A stretch of DNA of 64,000 nucleotides from Solanum dulcamara (GCF_947179165.1 NC_077239.1:16110001-16174000), one strand, 5' to 3'; shown: positions 42,153 to 54,700, numbered from the stretch's first letter. Notes: generated by a model from the letters alone, not told the origin. Translations and numbers: made by a program.

Positions 42153-44446
42153 CCCATCTTTCCAAAAACCCAAAAATCAAGTCTCTATCTTTCTCTACAG
42201 ATCAACCCTGCGGATCGTAGAACATTCTACGATGCATAGGATCTTCTCGTAGAGTGACTTGACACTTTATCAAATTTTTGTTTCTTTAGGACCTTACTAC
42301 GATTCGTAGTTATGGCTCATCATCACTTCTACGACCCGTCAAGTGGGCTCGTCTGCCAACTCTGAAATTTTTCAAATATTTACCCAGTGTCACGATAATT
42401 CTTGTTAGCGATTATTTATGAGAAAAAAATAAAATTATGCCTACGATTGCTTTCCTATGGCCAATAGGTCCTCCTATGGATCGTAGGTTGGCTCATAGGA
42501 GCCTGCACCATATCAGTTTTCTGCATCGTTTTCCTAAACTTGACTTTCCAACTTTCGGAATCTTACAATGTTCTCTTAAACTTCTGATTTGAAATCGATA
42601 CAAACTAAATTCATCATTTTTCACAAGTTTGTTTTTGATGAATTTGATAATGGAAAGATTTTTAATGCATCCTCCACCAGTCTCAAAGGGATATGATAAG
42701 CTGATCATTCTGAAACTCAGCGATGTCACAATTTCTTCTGAATTTACTAGAAAGTTAACCTCATGTAAATTCAAAAGATAATGTGACATGACTTAGTTCT
42801 AGACTAAATCCTATCAAATCCTTTCAAGCTATTGTAGGACACATTAGAAATCTTTTGAGAGTCAAATGCTTCTTACAGAAATTTGTAAAATGAAAATAGC
42901 ATATTGTACCAGTTTCATATTAAGAGTTTAAGAACCACATTTTGAATTTCATTCCTAGAGAGGAAATATACCGAGTTTCTAATATTAGGACGTTTTCAAA
43001 AAAGAAATATCGAGGGTAAACTTAGAAATTTGTCCTATATGAAGGGTCAAAAGGTGATAGACAATTTTAATACATCTAATTGTAGGGGATAATATGTCAT
43101 TTGTTATTTTCCAAAGTATTTGAAAAAGTTTCATATGTGAAAGACTGCCCTAGTTATATCTCTATTTCTTTGATAAGATTTTTCTCCTCACAACATGTAC
43201 AATATAGAAACTTTGTATGACAAAATGCTAACAGAGTGTTCATCATAAAGCGTAGAGAATTGAATGTAAAAAATATTATCTCACTACATCCGTATGATTT
43301 TTTCCTAATTTATGTATAAACACTAATCAAGAAAAGATTGATTTTGATCTATATAAACTGAATTAACAAATAGCCTTAAAAAATCATAAAGTCAATCCCA
43401 AAAAGGGATATCCTAAAAGGATGAAAAAGATCATTCTCTACATACATAAACCCTTAACAGGTTTGAGTTTAAGGGGAAATCAAAATGACAAGACCAACAA
43501 CAAATAAGAGAAACAAAAAATTCTTTTTTGTTTTGCTTTTTTTATTTGAAACAAGAATAAAAGGAATTATCATAAAATATTATTTTGAAGAAAAAATATT
43601 CGATTTTTTAATACAAAATCATCAAATCTTAGAAAAGGACTTTTTAAATTAAAGATCAGAAAAAACGAAGCAAGAACATTAATAATTAAGTCATTGAACC
43701 TACAAAATCAATCAATCATGAAAGAAACATCAAATCCGAACACAAATTAAATTTAAAATAAGAAATATTTTTTTTTCCTTTTGAAATGATGGAAGAATAA
43801 GAAAAAGAAGTGTCGTAGAACTTCATCAACATTTTAAAACAATCAAATCTAAGAAAACAAAATGTTACAAATTCAAGAATTGGAAAAGAGAACAAATGAA
43901 TAATTCAAAATCATTGAACCTACAAAACCAAATCAATGTATATCAATAATTAATAGAAATCAAGAAAAAGAACATTAGAGACTTTTGAGAAATGAATCAA
44001 TAAAAAGAACAATTAAGACTTTTGAGTTCCAAAAATATCTAAAGAATTTTTTTACTAGAAAATAACAAAAGGAAAGAGACAAAAGTAAAAGAATTTGTGA
44101 ATACAACCAATGAGAAAAAGTATTGAAATTGAATAAACAAAGAAGGGACAAATAGAAAGTGAAGAATAGGTGATGAACTTATAGTGCATAGAGAAGAATA
44201 TTAAGATGGTAATTCTTGAGAAGATTTCTCCTATCCCAACTAAGATTTTTGTGTCAAAGAGAAAAGTGTATAGCATTAAATATATTTCTTATAGGTACAT
44301 TATAGTTGTTTTTGCAAAAATATGAAGTAAGTGTTATGATATGAATAAGTAAAAATTAAAATAACCTTTCATGTTTCAATTTAGGTTGTTGTGAGGCATA
44401 TATTATGTGGTTAACTTATTTATGTAATAATCTCTTGAGTACATAT
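42153..44446. other. Unidentified AT-rich segment, duplication copy 2
   Basis: Paralogue of 32078-33914. It has an extra 419 bases (42364-42783) absent in copy 1, which include CCTACGATTGC and CATAGG-rich words. The rest is AT-rich with no domain. It is interrupted at 44446 by solo LTR-A and resumes at 46912. Confidence 0.6.
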
Positions 44447-46906
44447 TGTAACACCCCTCAAAATATTTCCCTAAGATTCGGACCTTTTTTGTACACGTGT
44501 AAGGTCGAACTCGGGTATTGTGAAGCAATTTCATGAGTAAGATGAGTCTTTGAGAAATTGAGTAGCGTTAGAGGTGATGTGGGGTCATGAAGGACCCCTA
44601 GGACCAAGCTAAGTCCAAAAGATCCGTCGTGGCTAAGCTTTAGGACGAGTTCGTAAAAGGGATCGACTTCTAAGGACCCTATCTTTTGAAAGACGACGAT
44701 CTGGGTGGCCCACGACCTATCAAATTAAAGGTCGTTGAGTCTTCTTTCCAACGCCACTAAGAAGGTAATTTTTGGAGTTTGGAGTCGAAAGATATGACGA
44801 TCCTAAGATGAACTAGTACAGCAGAGTTTCAGTCCTGGGTTGCAATTGCTGGAAAACTGGGCTTGGCGCCGCAGTGGCACGACCCGCCACTATCGCGCCA
44901 GAAACATGCCTCAGTAGTTTGGGCTCTGGCGCGGTGCGCCACTAAAAGGTATGCAGGATTTTTCAAGCCAAATTTCCAGGACCCAGGAACAATGGCCTTG
45001 GCGCTGTAAGGGCGCGACGCACCACTATCGTGCCAGAAACATGCCTCAATAGTTTGGTCTCTGGCGCGGCGCGCCAGTACGAGGTGTGCAGGTTTTTAGG
45101 CGAAATCAGCCTGGCGATGCAATGGCGCAACGCGCCACTATCGCGCCAGGAGCATTTTCGGCCTATTTTCAGAACTTTTGAGGAGGGGCAATTTGGGAAC
45201 TTACCCAAATTATATATGTATTACCCTTGGTCTTTTGGGAACACATTTTACAGCCTCACTCTCTCTCTAAAAGCCCTAGGAGCTTCTCTCTCTCTCTTCT
45301 TCTTCTTCTTCTTCTCCATTTCCAACAAAAAGAGTTCCAAGAGCTTCAAGATTCGAGTTCTACATTGAAGACCCAACACCAAGGTCTTCTTCAAGTCTTT
45401 ACTAAGGTATGTAAGGCTATCCAAAACATGGGTTGAGTCCACCCATGTGCCCTACTCTTGCGTTGAGGTTAGATGTCCATGAAAATAGAGTTTCTTGGTA
45501 TGGTTTATATTTGAATGAGTTTTGTCCCCTATTTATTGGATGCTATATGTATTGATGTTGTTGAGCTAAAAAGTTCCTAAAACCTTCATGTTAGTATGAG
45601 TTGATGGAGATGACTTGTTATTATGTTTTGTTGATCTCTTTAGCCATGTAACTATGTTGCTTAAGTCAATTTCCTTAAATGTGCTATTCTACTTCTATTG
45701 TTGAGCTAAAGTCATAGATTTGTGATAAGTCTTAAGGAGATATCATAAATGTTTACCTAAATTAGGCTTGATTGAGTAAATTGGAGGATAGAATTGACGA
45801 GTGGACGAGGTCCTAAATGGAACTTGGCATTATGACTTAATTGAATTGAAATGAGAATAGAGTTGATGAGTTGGAAATGTCCCACATGAAACTAGCTGTG
45901 AGGGCTTGTTTGAGATGATTGGAGGGAGTCTTATGAGCATAGAGTCATGGGAGGAGTATCGAGCACCGAGGCGGGTGAGAGTATAGTCCATACTCGAACT
46001 CCAGGAACTATGTCGCCAACATAGGTAGGGATGGAACCGTTAAAGTCGGATGCTTCCCATGGGATCGAACCGTTAAAGTCAGATGTTTTCCATTTATTTG
46101 TCCTGAAATGATAGGACTTGACTAATCGATGGTATCCATGATTAGGGAGGCGTTCATGCCTTGGCAAGGTATGGACGGACGTGGCAACAACGTCTGATTA
46201 TTATACTATCACCGGCTCATAAGTAATGGTTGTCGGATAAGAGAAACTCCCATTTAGGTCTTAATAGTGCTCTGAGTCAGTTGAGTTGAGTGGCTTATGA
46301 GTTAGTCCCGTCTAAACTATTCTTGTTAGAATTAGGACACTTGAGTGAGTTATTATGTATGTATGAGTTGAGACCCTGAGTTGATGTTGATATTTCTTTG
46401 ATGTTTGTTTTATCCGACCATTTTACATACTCGTACATTCCATGTACTGACGCCATTTGGCCTGCATCGTTTTATGATGTAGAGACAGGTACCAGAGATC
46501 ATCAACCAGCGCACCATTGATTATCTACGCATTTCCAGCTACGTGGTGAGTCCTCCTAGCTTCCGGAGGTTCTTGAGCTCCCTGTATAGCTTCATGTTGT
46601 CTCCTTTATTTTGATTGTGGTAGCCATGGGCTTGTCATTGGCACCTTCTACACTTTAATAGAGGCTTCATAGACTAGAGTGTGGGGAGTTTGGACTGTTA
46701 TTTTGAGGAGTCCTATTATATTTATTTTGTTGAGTTAAACATGTATGGACTTTGGCCCCCATATTGTAAATAACATGTTATAATTGAGCCTTCCTTTGAG
46801 CGTATAGGACCGAATGACGGAATGATTGAGTTAGGTGGTTCGCTTGGAGGTCAGAAATGACTTTCAAGTGTCGGTCACGTCTAGGGTACCCTCCCTAGGC
46901 GTGACA
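44447..46906 (+). mobile_element. Solo LTR-A, complete (2460 bp), with target duplication
   Basis: TGTAACACCCCTC...GGCGTGACA, flanked by CATAT (44442-44446) and CATAC (46907-46911), a 5-bp duplication with one change. The paralogous uninterrupted site is at 33915-33919. It contains the GC-rich palindromic array (44864-45150), a TATA-like stretch near 45209, a CTCTCT/CTTCTT leader (45258-45315), and no coding region. Confidence 0.93.
44864..45150 (+). repeat. GC-rich palindromic array in solo LTR-A
   Basis: Six copies of TGGCGC/GCGCGACGCGCCACTATCGCGCC-type palindromes with spacers such as GAAACATGCCTCAGTAGTTT. Homologous to 278-573. Confidence 0.85.
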
Positions 46907-47267
46907 CATACACAAAAGATTTTTCAAAATTTGTCTAAGAGGTGTTTGTTTAGGTGCTCAATCGAGATAAGTTATGATTTGAATATCTAAATAAAATTTA
47001 CTGGCAAGTTTGAAAAGTGGTCAAAGTATTCCTTCTAATAATGTCACGACCTTGATCCACCTGGAGGTGCATCCATACTAACCCTCCGGTGGAAAAATCA
47101 ACTATAAACCAATATTTAACTAATTTAACCAATTCATGAAAGAAATCCTCAAATAGAACACCAGAAAATCAATGTAAAATAAATTAAATACTGAGTCCCC
47201 ATAAACCCAATCAAGTTTAATAAAACACTGCAAAATGAACTACCTATAACCTTAAAGTCACTATACT
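46907..47267. other. Continuation of duplication copy 2 and LTR terminal fragment
   Basis: 46912-47041 continues the sequence interrupted at 44446 (ACAAAAGATTTTTCAAAATT, as at 33920). 47042-47267 is the inverted LTR end TGTCACGACC, as at 34051-34267. No gene. Confidence 0.6.
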
Positions 47268-50200
47268 TATGACAACTCTGTAGTCATTTCCAACATTTTC
47301 CAATATTTGTAGTATTTAGAGCTTTCCTGTAGTGACTTCAAGTTATTTGTGACTTGCTGGGACTGATAGTTCGGTTGTTAGGTCATTCATTTGAGTTTCA
47401 TGCGAGTTCTTCTTTTTTAAAAACTTATTAAGTCACAGACTTGATTTTAGTCGATATCTGGAGTTTCAAGTGTGGGATGAGATTTTTGCCAGTTTCACCA
47501 TCATCGTAAGGGTCCTTTTAGTCTAGTAGGATAGTCGGTTTGGGTTTCGAGGTGTTCATTTTGAGTTTGGGCCATTAAGCATTTTAGCTAATGCAAGCCA
47601 AAAGGGCTAAAACGAAGGCCACTTAAGTGACCTGGCATCTTCTTTAGCAAGAGGTGCCTAGTGAGCGGGGGGTCGCTTTAGTGACCATTTGATCGCTAAA
47701 GCGACGGATTCTTTAGCAAACATTGGTCCGCTTCTACGACTATAGCTGGGAATTAAATTTTCTTTCTTCCTCTTTCTTCCTAAGGAGAAACCATTTGCAA
47801 AGGAACTCGGGAAAGGGTGTTTCTGCTCATTTTTTAGATTAATTCAAGTGATTCAAAAATAGTTTTCTTCCTATCCTCTTTACAAACATTATTTCTTTGA
47901 TCTAATTCTTTTTTTGACCTTAATTTCCTTGATTTCAAGACTTTAAAAATTAGTATTTGACCATTTGAGGTCCAAATTGGACTCCATTTTACCTAAGTTT
48001 TGGGCATATGATCCTCACTTCACGGAGAATATAATTATTTTTTTTGTTTCATGATTCTGTAACGTCATTTGAAGGTTATTTTTTGACATGCTCCCGGTCT
48101 AAATTTTATATTATTGATATAGTTATTGTTAGACCCATATTGATTTGCGTATTTTATTTTTGATAGTGTGATGGTGATCGATGATGATACAAGAAAGGTA
48201 AAGCTTCAGATTCATGGACTTTAGAGTGCGCATGATCAGCTATGATGTAGGCAACGGTCTACTTATTCTTAGGTTGTGCTTTAGAAGATAATGTTTATTA
48301 TATATTGCATGTGAGTTAGGACTATATGTGACGGGTTTAGGATTCTCTTCCTTATCCTTATTCCTTGATTCCCTATGAGCCTTGGCTAGTTTAGTATTGA
48401 GAGATCCTTAGTTTCGGGTTGGAATTCCTTCTTTATATCTTAGTCTAGTCTTGTTAATGTATTTGGGGTACCTTAGAATGGGTGTTGATTGATCCTTATT
48501 TATTATAGCAGTTTCTTGTGAGAACTTATTTGGTTTGATGCCCTTCACTAGTGCGGGGATCGTGAGGTTGTTTTACAATTGTGAGGTTCCACTCTATTTA
48601 GTCTTGTAATTGTTATGAAATCCCTATCTCATGGGTAGACCTTGGATCCTTTGATGCATATTATCGCTGTAGGATGGAGTTAGTTTTATTTTTCTCCTTT
48701 GGATGGTATCATTAGGTAGTTGTGGGAATTCTTGAGTTACTACTTCAATTGTTGATTCCTTATAATTCCTTCCCTTGTCGTAGTTGAGATGTTCCTTCTT
48801 ATGTTATCTTTTTGAGATGGTTAGTGTATTTTGGTCACGAGGCCTTGGTTGAGAACCAAGTGGATTCCAAGTAAGTTTCTAGGCTCCAGGAGTGAGGTAC
48901 TTGATATCTTATAATGTACGTGATTTGAATGTGTTGTTTAGATGCTGGTGATGGAAAGCATTGCATTGGTGTTTCATTCTCAGGTGTTTTGTAGTATGAT
49001 CTAGGTGCGTGCATTGCTTTTTGCCATCATTGTTTAAGCAATCATGGTTGTTGCCCTTTTTACTACTAAACTCATCTTTTAAAGGGAGTCGTATCACCTG
49101 GATTATTTTGAGGATTTGATATTTGAGATTGATGAGGCGTCAAGAACATGCTCTTTTTCTACTTGAAACATTAGAGGCATTTGGGATGTACTCACTTTTT
49201 AATAGATCTGTCCAAGAGTTGCCGACCCTTTCTCTGAAGTTTTGGCACTATGTGTATATTCCGATCACCATGAGGGAAAAGATCCAAGAGGATCCATTAG
49301 AAAGTCATGATTGGGACCAGATAGGTATATATGGTCACCCGAGCCCCCTATGAATTACTCGGTACCTATAATCCACAAAATAGAAGAATGGAGGCACATG
49401 GGTCCTACCTAACTAGCTTAGAGTGGGGATAGATGTATATACTATAGCAAGAGTCACTATTGGTACTATTGATTTTACTACATAACTCGCATTTGGTATG
49501 TATTACCTATCACCAACATAATTGGTTGTTGTTTGTAATTGTTTGTCTTATGGGAGGTCGTACGTATTTAGTTTGTTATTGTGTACCTTCTGTGCACATA
49601 GGGACTCGGTGAGGTTATTTTTCGATTGATTGTGTACTTGTGGCAGTTTGAAGGGTGGTCCTTTGTTTGAAGGAAGGTCTTGCCCTTGTTCCTTTCTATT
49701 TGACTCTTTTTATGCAGGATTTGGTTTAGAATGTCCTTCTTAGCTTTTATGTGATATTTTTTTTGATTTCTATTAGTGTGCCTTTGTCTAGTTGTCTTCC
49801 TTCGTAGTGTGTTGTCATGAATAAGGTTCTGGGCTAGTGCCTCTAGGTATGTCCTTTTCTTCATTTATATGTTTTCTTTACTCGCTTTTCATGAAGCAAT
49901 TTTTGTATTATTTACAAATTTTCTTTATTGCTTTAGCTGCTTATGATATATGCCCCTCCCTTACACGTCATTTAGCTTATTTTATCTTTGGATCTCATTC
50001 GACCTATGCCTACTGAGTGCCACTTATTGGTACTCATACTACCCTTCTACAACCTACAGATCATAGTACGGGTTCTCACAGTTGTTTTGACCTCGTTTGA
50101 AGCATCTCTTAGGATTCAGAGACAAGGTCAACTCTTGGAGTTTAGAGTTTCCTATCTCCCTCTATATTGTACAAGACTAGCCTTTAGTTTTTTTCAGATG

Positions 50201-50450
50201 CAGTCTGTACTCATATCTTGTATTTGTAAAACTTTGTACTCTTGTTTTAAATAGAAGCTTGACTATTGACTAATACCAGGTCTTGGAGGTTTATTTTTAT
50301 ATTTATTTGGTTATCTCTTTCCCTTACTTAGATTATTGTTATTCCTCTTTCGCAATATTTTCTTTTGTGTGATAGCTCATTGCTTATGGTTCAGGGCTAT
50401 GAGCAGGATGAAGTAGGTGCCATCATTACCCGAGAAATTATGTTGTGGAA
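47268..50450 (+). mobile_element. Tekay-type 5' LTR (about 3.2 kb)
   Basis: Related to LTR-X and to 4355-7195. It starts with a degraded TGTAATGAC-like end (TATGACAACTCTGTAG) and ends shortly before a tRNA-Met-type PBS, which makes it a 5' LTR. It has its own hairpin array at 47610-47745 (TCGCTTTAGTGACC, TCGCTAAAGCGAC). No coding region; ORFs are short and scattered on both strands. Confidence 0.75.
47610..47745 (+). repeat. Hairpin-prone CGCTAAAGCGAC array
   Basis: Four or five degenerate units around CACTTAAGTGACC, TCGCTTTAGTGACC and TCGCTAAAGCGACGG. The units are self-complementary. The array is missing from the truncated copy at 34268-34602, which ends just before it. Confidence 0.7.
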
Positions 50451-50453
50451 GAT

Positions 50454-50465
50454 TGGTATCAAAGC
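50454..50465 (+). other. Primer-binding site (tRNA-Met type)
   Basis: TGGTATCAAAGC, one change from TGGTATCAGAGC, placed just after the LTR. Confidence 0.8.
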
Positions 50466-50611
50466 TCTAGGTTCGTTGGTATAGTTTGTACAAGAACAAA
50501 TGCCTAGTAGATTCCTGCAGATTGATGCGGATATGTCTGTATCCTGTCAATTAGAGACTATAGGGCATTCTTATGAAATTCTATTCTTGATTCCTTATCA
50601 TGTGTAATTGC
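50466..50611 (+). mobile_element. Retrotransposon leader, truncated
   Basis: TCTAGGTTCGTTGGTATAGT through TCATGTGTAATTGC matches the element X leader at 37229-37430. Coding sequence is missing; a minus-strand LTR follows. Confidence 0.65.
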
Positions 50612-53002
50612 TTCGATCAACCTCTAAATACATCCTTGAATTCACTCTTTCCCCCCACAGACTGGTTGTCACATGTACAAGCCTCTAAATATAAAGATAC
50701 TAAAATAAATACGAATCGCAAGATTTGTCTCTCGAATAGAACAAACGTAAAATTAAGAGGAATAAAAAGGATCTCCGACATCAACAACTACCTCTCAAAT
50801 CCCCTCAAAAACCCTAGGATGGAAAGAAAGAGAACTGGGTCACTGTCCGAGCTCGAAACGTATACAAGTGTAGATAGCAAGAATGAGTACCACCGATACG
50901 ATACCCAACAAGCGAACAACTAAGAGTATGCTAAGCTAGTAAAATACACGTACTCCTGTTATATCATCCAACCCCTCAAACTACAACCTGCATAGAAATC
51001 AGCCCAGTCTAATAGTTCTAATAGCACAACTACATATATTCCAACTACAGTACAGCTCAAATCTTAGTCAAATCACAACAGTCAATAATATAGATTTGGG
51101 GAATATCGCTGGTTTAACCATCCACAATGGCAAAAGATGTGTGATGCAATGTAATGCAATGCATTGTCACATATAGTGATGCATGTTTGTCATAAATGAT
51201 ACACATCCACTAACTAGCAGGCTGAAACCAATGGGGGGCACACATGGACCATATATCTGCCAGAATCATTTACCTTCGACATAAATATCATCCGCCAGAA
51301 CCATTTACCTTAGGTATTGTCGAAATAATTTTCCTTTGGCATAAATCATCTCTCGCCGGAACCATTTCTCTTTGGTATAATACTCAAATCAAATTTCATC
51401 TCAAAGTATCAGAATCGATGTAAATAGGCAATGTCCATGTAAAATATAATGATGGGATGATATAATCAATAAGTCATAACTCATATCACAAAACATATTC
51501 AAGTATTCACAATAAGCCAAGTATCAACTCATATTGAACAGCACATGCTAAATCCTCTCATTTGCCATCTATTATCCCATTATTCATTATAAAGTCCAAT
51601 TGAACATCAAATAATCCCTAAAATCACTTCCCATTACTTTAAAACATGTAAGACACGAATAAATGATCCTACAAGCTTAAACAAAGGTTTATAAATTCAC
51701 TTACCTTGATTTTAAACACCAAACTACTCCAAAATCTGAGCTTTACCCTTTTGCTAACATTTCAAATCAATATAATCCATTCAAATATGCAATCCCAATG
51801 AAAACACGATTCTAACGATACCCAAATCAATATTTTGAAAATCGAGCCAAAACTGACCCAAACAACTCAAAATACCTGACTCTGAAAATGAGCAAAAAAA
51901 TCCCGAAATTTTACATGAGAACAATCTTTTGAGTATTTGGAATCTATTAGTGAAAATAGAATTGAATTTGGACTCAAAACCAGCTTAGAATCATCAAGAC
52001 ATTAAAATATTTGGTTGTTGAAAATACCAAGTTTTCCCCAGTTGAAAACCCCAAATTCAAGATAAAATTAGCAAATAATTAAAGGGTAATAGAAAGACAG
52101 GATCATAGAAGCTTACCCACTGAAAAACCTTGAAAACTCTCATTCAAAATAGTTTTCTCGAGCTCTAAAATCCCTAAAATGGTGAAATAAAACTAATTCC
52201 CTAACTTAGAAGAAAGTTACTTTTCAGGGAAACTTTACTCTTTGCGAACAAGGAGAAGGAATTCCATGTCCTCCGCAAACGCGGCCAGGGCTCCTCGAAC
52301 GCAGAGAGGAACCAGGAACCCTTCAGGCACCAGAAACAACAGCCATCAAAGCTCAAAAGTTCCCAAATTGACCCTCAATATTCATTTAGAATCTCGTACA
52401 CACAACTCATATATGCACAGTTACTAATTTCGATGTTCCAGATTTAATGGATCCATCAAAATTTAAATTTGAGATATCCTTGACCCAAAACTTGAAATTT
52501 TGCAACTAAACTAACTTTAAGCCTCAAAAACTTGAATCACACTCGGGACCTCCAAAAATTTAACTAAGACCACCCCTAGACTCAAAATCACTCCCAAACC
52601 CAACAGAATTGTCAGAATTTAATTCTGAGGATCGAATCCCCAAATGTTAACCAAAGTCAACCCTTGGACTAAAATTCATCAAATTCTCAACTCAAGACCT
52701 CACGTCTTTATTACAACTCTAATTCTAATTTGGTAAACTCTCCTAGACCAAATTCTACATTTCGGAGCTGCTAGAAATGGAATTCTATTCTAAGACTCGT
52801 AGCTCCAATTGGTACTGAATACCACTTTTGAACACTTGAAGCTTAAGAAAACTCAAAATTTCCAAAACCCAACTTTTTTTTTAGTAGTTTCCCAAAACCA
52901 AAACTCGATACTAATCAGAAACGACTCGAGACAACTAGAGAAAGGGGTAAATGGTTGTCATTTTGCGAATTTTTTTCAAAAATAACCTTTGGGGTCATTA
53001 CA
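50612..53002 (-). mobile_element. Minus-strand TGTAATGACC-type LTR
   Basis: Its right end GGGGTCATTACA (52991-53002) is the reverse complement of the TGTAATGACCCC LTR start. A 35-base repeat occurs at 51255-51380 and a GC-rich array (TTTGCGAACAAGG, CCGCAAACGCGGCC, CTCGAACGCAGAG) at 52230-52325. The left limit is uncertain; TGTCACATG at 50667 is a possible true LTR terminus. No genes. Confidence 0.65.
51255..51380. repeat. CCAGAACCATTTACC tandem repeat
   Basis: About four units of about 35 bases with the core GCCAGAACCATTTACCTT and GGCATAAAT, in the 3' half of the minus-strand LTR. Confidence 0.75.
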
Positions 53003-53608
53003 TAAAGGTACAAGGTCCCTCTCTCAATGTTTAAGGTATTTGTTTCTATGGCTAATATGTCTCTCACAAAGTAAAGTATGTTCTATCACCCATGGTTTTA
53101 TGATTCTCAATATGATTTAAGATCTTTGCTACTACTTATGAACTTGAAAGGTTTTTTCTGATTCCTCAGTATAACTCATGACTATCCATGCATTGTACAA
53201 GTTGTCTTCATAAGGTTGCATTATGGTTTGAAAGGACATTAGCCTTGCTCATGATTCACTATAGCGTGTAAATGGTCTACTTATTATATGTTCTAGCCTT
53301 GATCATACGTCAATGCTTTTATGTCATGTATTATATTGATCACATACTTAGTACATTTATATTACTAACTTAGACTTTTTTGCCTATATTGTGTTAAGTG
53401 TAGATCTTGGTGATCACCCTACACACTCTTATGGCTAGATAGAAGACTTGTTCACTTGATTTTGTAAGTCTTCATGCTCCTAGTATTACGTATCGAGCTT
53501 ATTTCTTTTCTTGCTACCTCTAGACTATGTTTCTATTTTGAGATGTTTCTTTTCTTGATTGGGGAGCTAGTGGCTTGTTCTATGCTCCCACCTATAATAA
53601 AGGCATGT
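53003..53608 (+). mobile_element. LTR-B-type fragment
   Basis: TAAAGGTACAAGGTCCCTCT onward resembles LTR-B at 30266-30870 (same order: GTACAAGGTCCCTC, the CATACTTAGTACATT region, TGGCTAG). It is cut on the left by the minus-strand LTR and on the right by the Athila element. No gene. Confidence 0.65.
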
Positions 53609-54460
53609 TGTTGCGTCCAGGCACACACGCAAGTGTACGTGATCTAGCAAGTAATATAGTAGCTCTTTTGATCTGGATATCAAACACACAGAGACTTTAT
53701 GAAGACCACTTATTTCTGTTTAAAGGACTATACCGACTATGGGTGTTATGAGAAACTGAGATAATGTTATCACTGAATACTTTGCTACAAGAAAAATTAC
53801 TACTACTACAAGAGTTAAGCAGAAAATCAAGTTATGAAAAATCTAGGGCTATAGCATAGAATGAAGTCATACATAATATTTTCCATTTTTAGTCTCAAAT
53901 GGGGTGTTTAACTACTGATTAATAGGGTTACTAATAGAATCATGGTCTTCTGACCTCTAATTGTCTATCTTTATCGACAGCCTAACTACATCATTGAGCG
54001 GGGATAGGCATGAATCAATAAGAATGCATTAAGCTATTGTTCTATTTATTAACCAAACGTGGTATAAAAGTATGTGTCACTAGCATCCTGCATACGAATC
54101 ACCCTAAGTACCCTAGCGTGAACACATTCCCTACATTCTTTGTTCAATCTCATCATCTTCTTTTGAATTCAAGATAGACAACACATGTACTCTAATGCTG
54201 GCCAAACATTACAATAGTTAAAATGAAAATGAAAGAGTAATTATAATTAACTACTCATTATCGACAAAAGAGTAGATCGTACATTTTAATATGCAAAAGC
54301 ATTGATCCACTCATCTTTAATTGAAATACACAATGAATTAGTTCATACACTTTAAACTGCAAAAGAAAAGAGAAAAAAAGAGAAACCTAAAGTGTGTGTA
54401 CCCTCGTCTCGGTCTTGTTCCAAAAGTTGCGTGCGTCCCCTTTAAAAAGCCCTAGGGTTC

Positions 54461-54468
54461 TATTTATA
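54461..54468 (-). promoter_or_regulatory. Athila LTR TATA box
   Basis: Minus-strand TATAAATA in CTCTATAAATAGAACCC, about 80 bases downstream of the palindrome cluster in the element's direction of transcription. Confidence 0.6.
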
Positions 54469-54547
54469 GAGTTTTTAAAATATACCTCCAATACTAAGTT
54501 GAACCAGACTTGAATAGAAAAATCCAAACTTTGGGGATCTATTGGCA

Positions 54548-54700
54548 TGGCGCGACCCTACAGTAGTTTCACCCTTGGAGCAGCGTGCCAGCAGTGCATC
54601 AAGAATGCCTCTCAGTTGTTTACCCTTTGGCGCGGCGCGCCAGCAGTGCATCCAAGATGATCCTCTATAGTTTATGCCCTGGCGCGGTGCGCCAGGCTTC
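54548..54700. repeat. GC-rich palindrome cluster in Athila LTR
   Basis: TGGCGCGACC, GGAGCAGCGTGCC, TTTGGCGCGGCGCGCCA and CTGGCGCGGTGCGCCAGG are separated by spacers such as CAAGAATGCCTCTCAGTTGT. On the plus strand both palindromes and spacers match the LTR-A array at 451-496 and 44888-44945. Confidence 0.8.
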
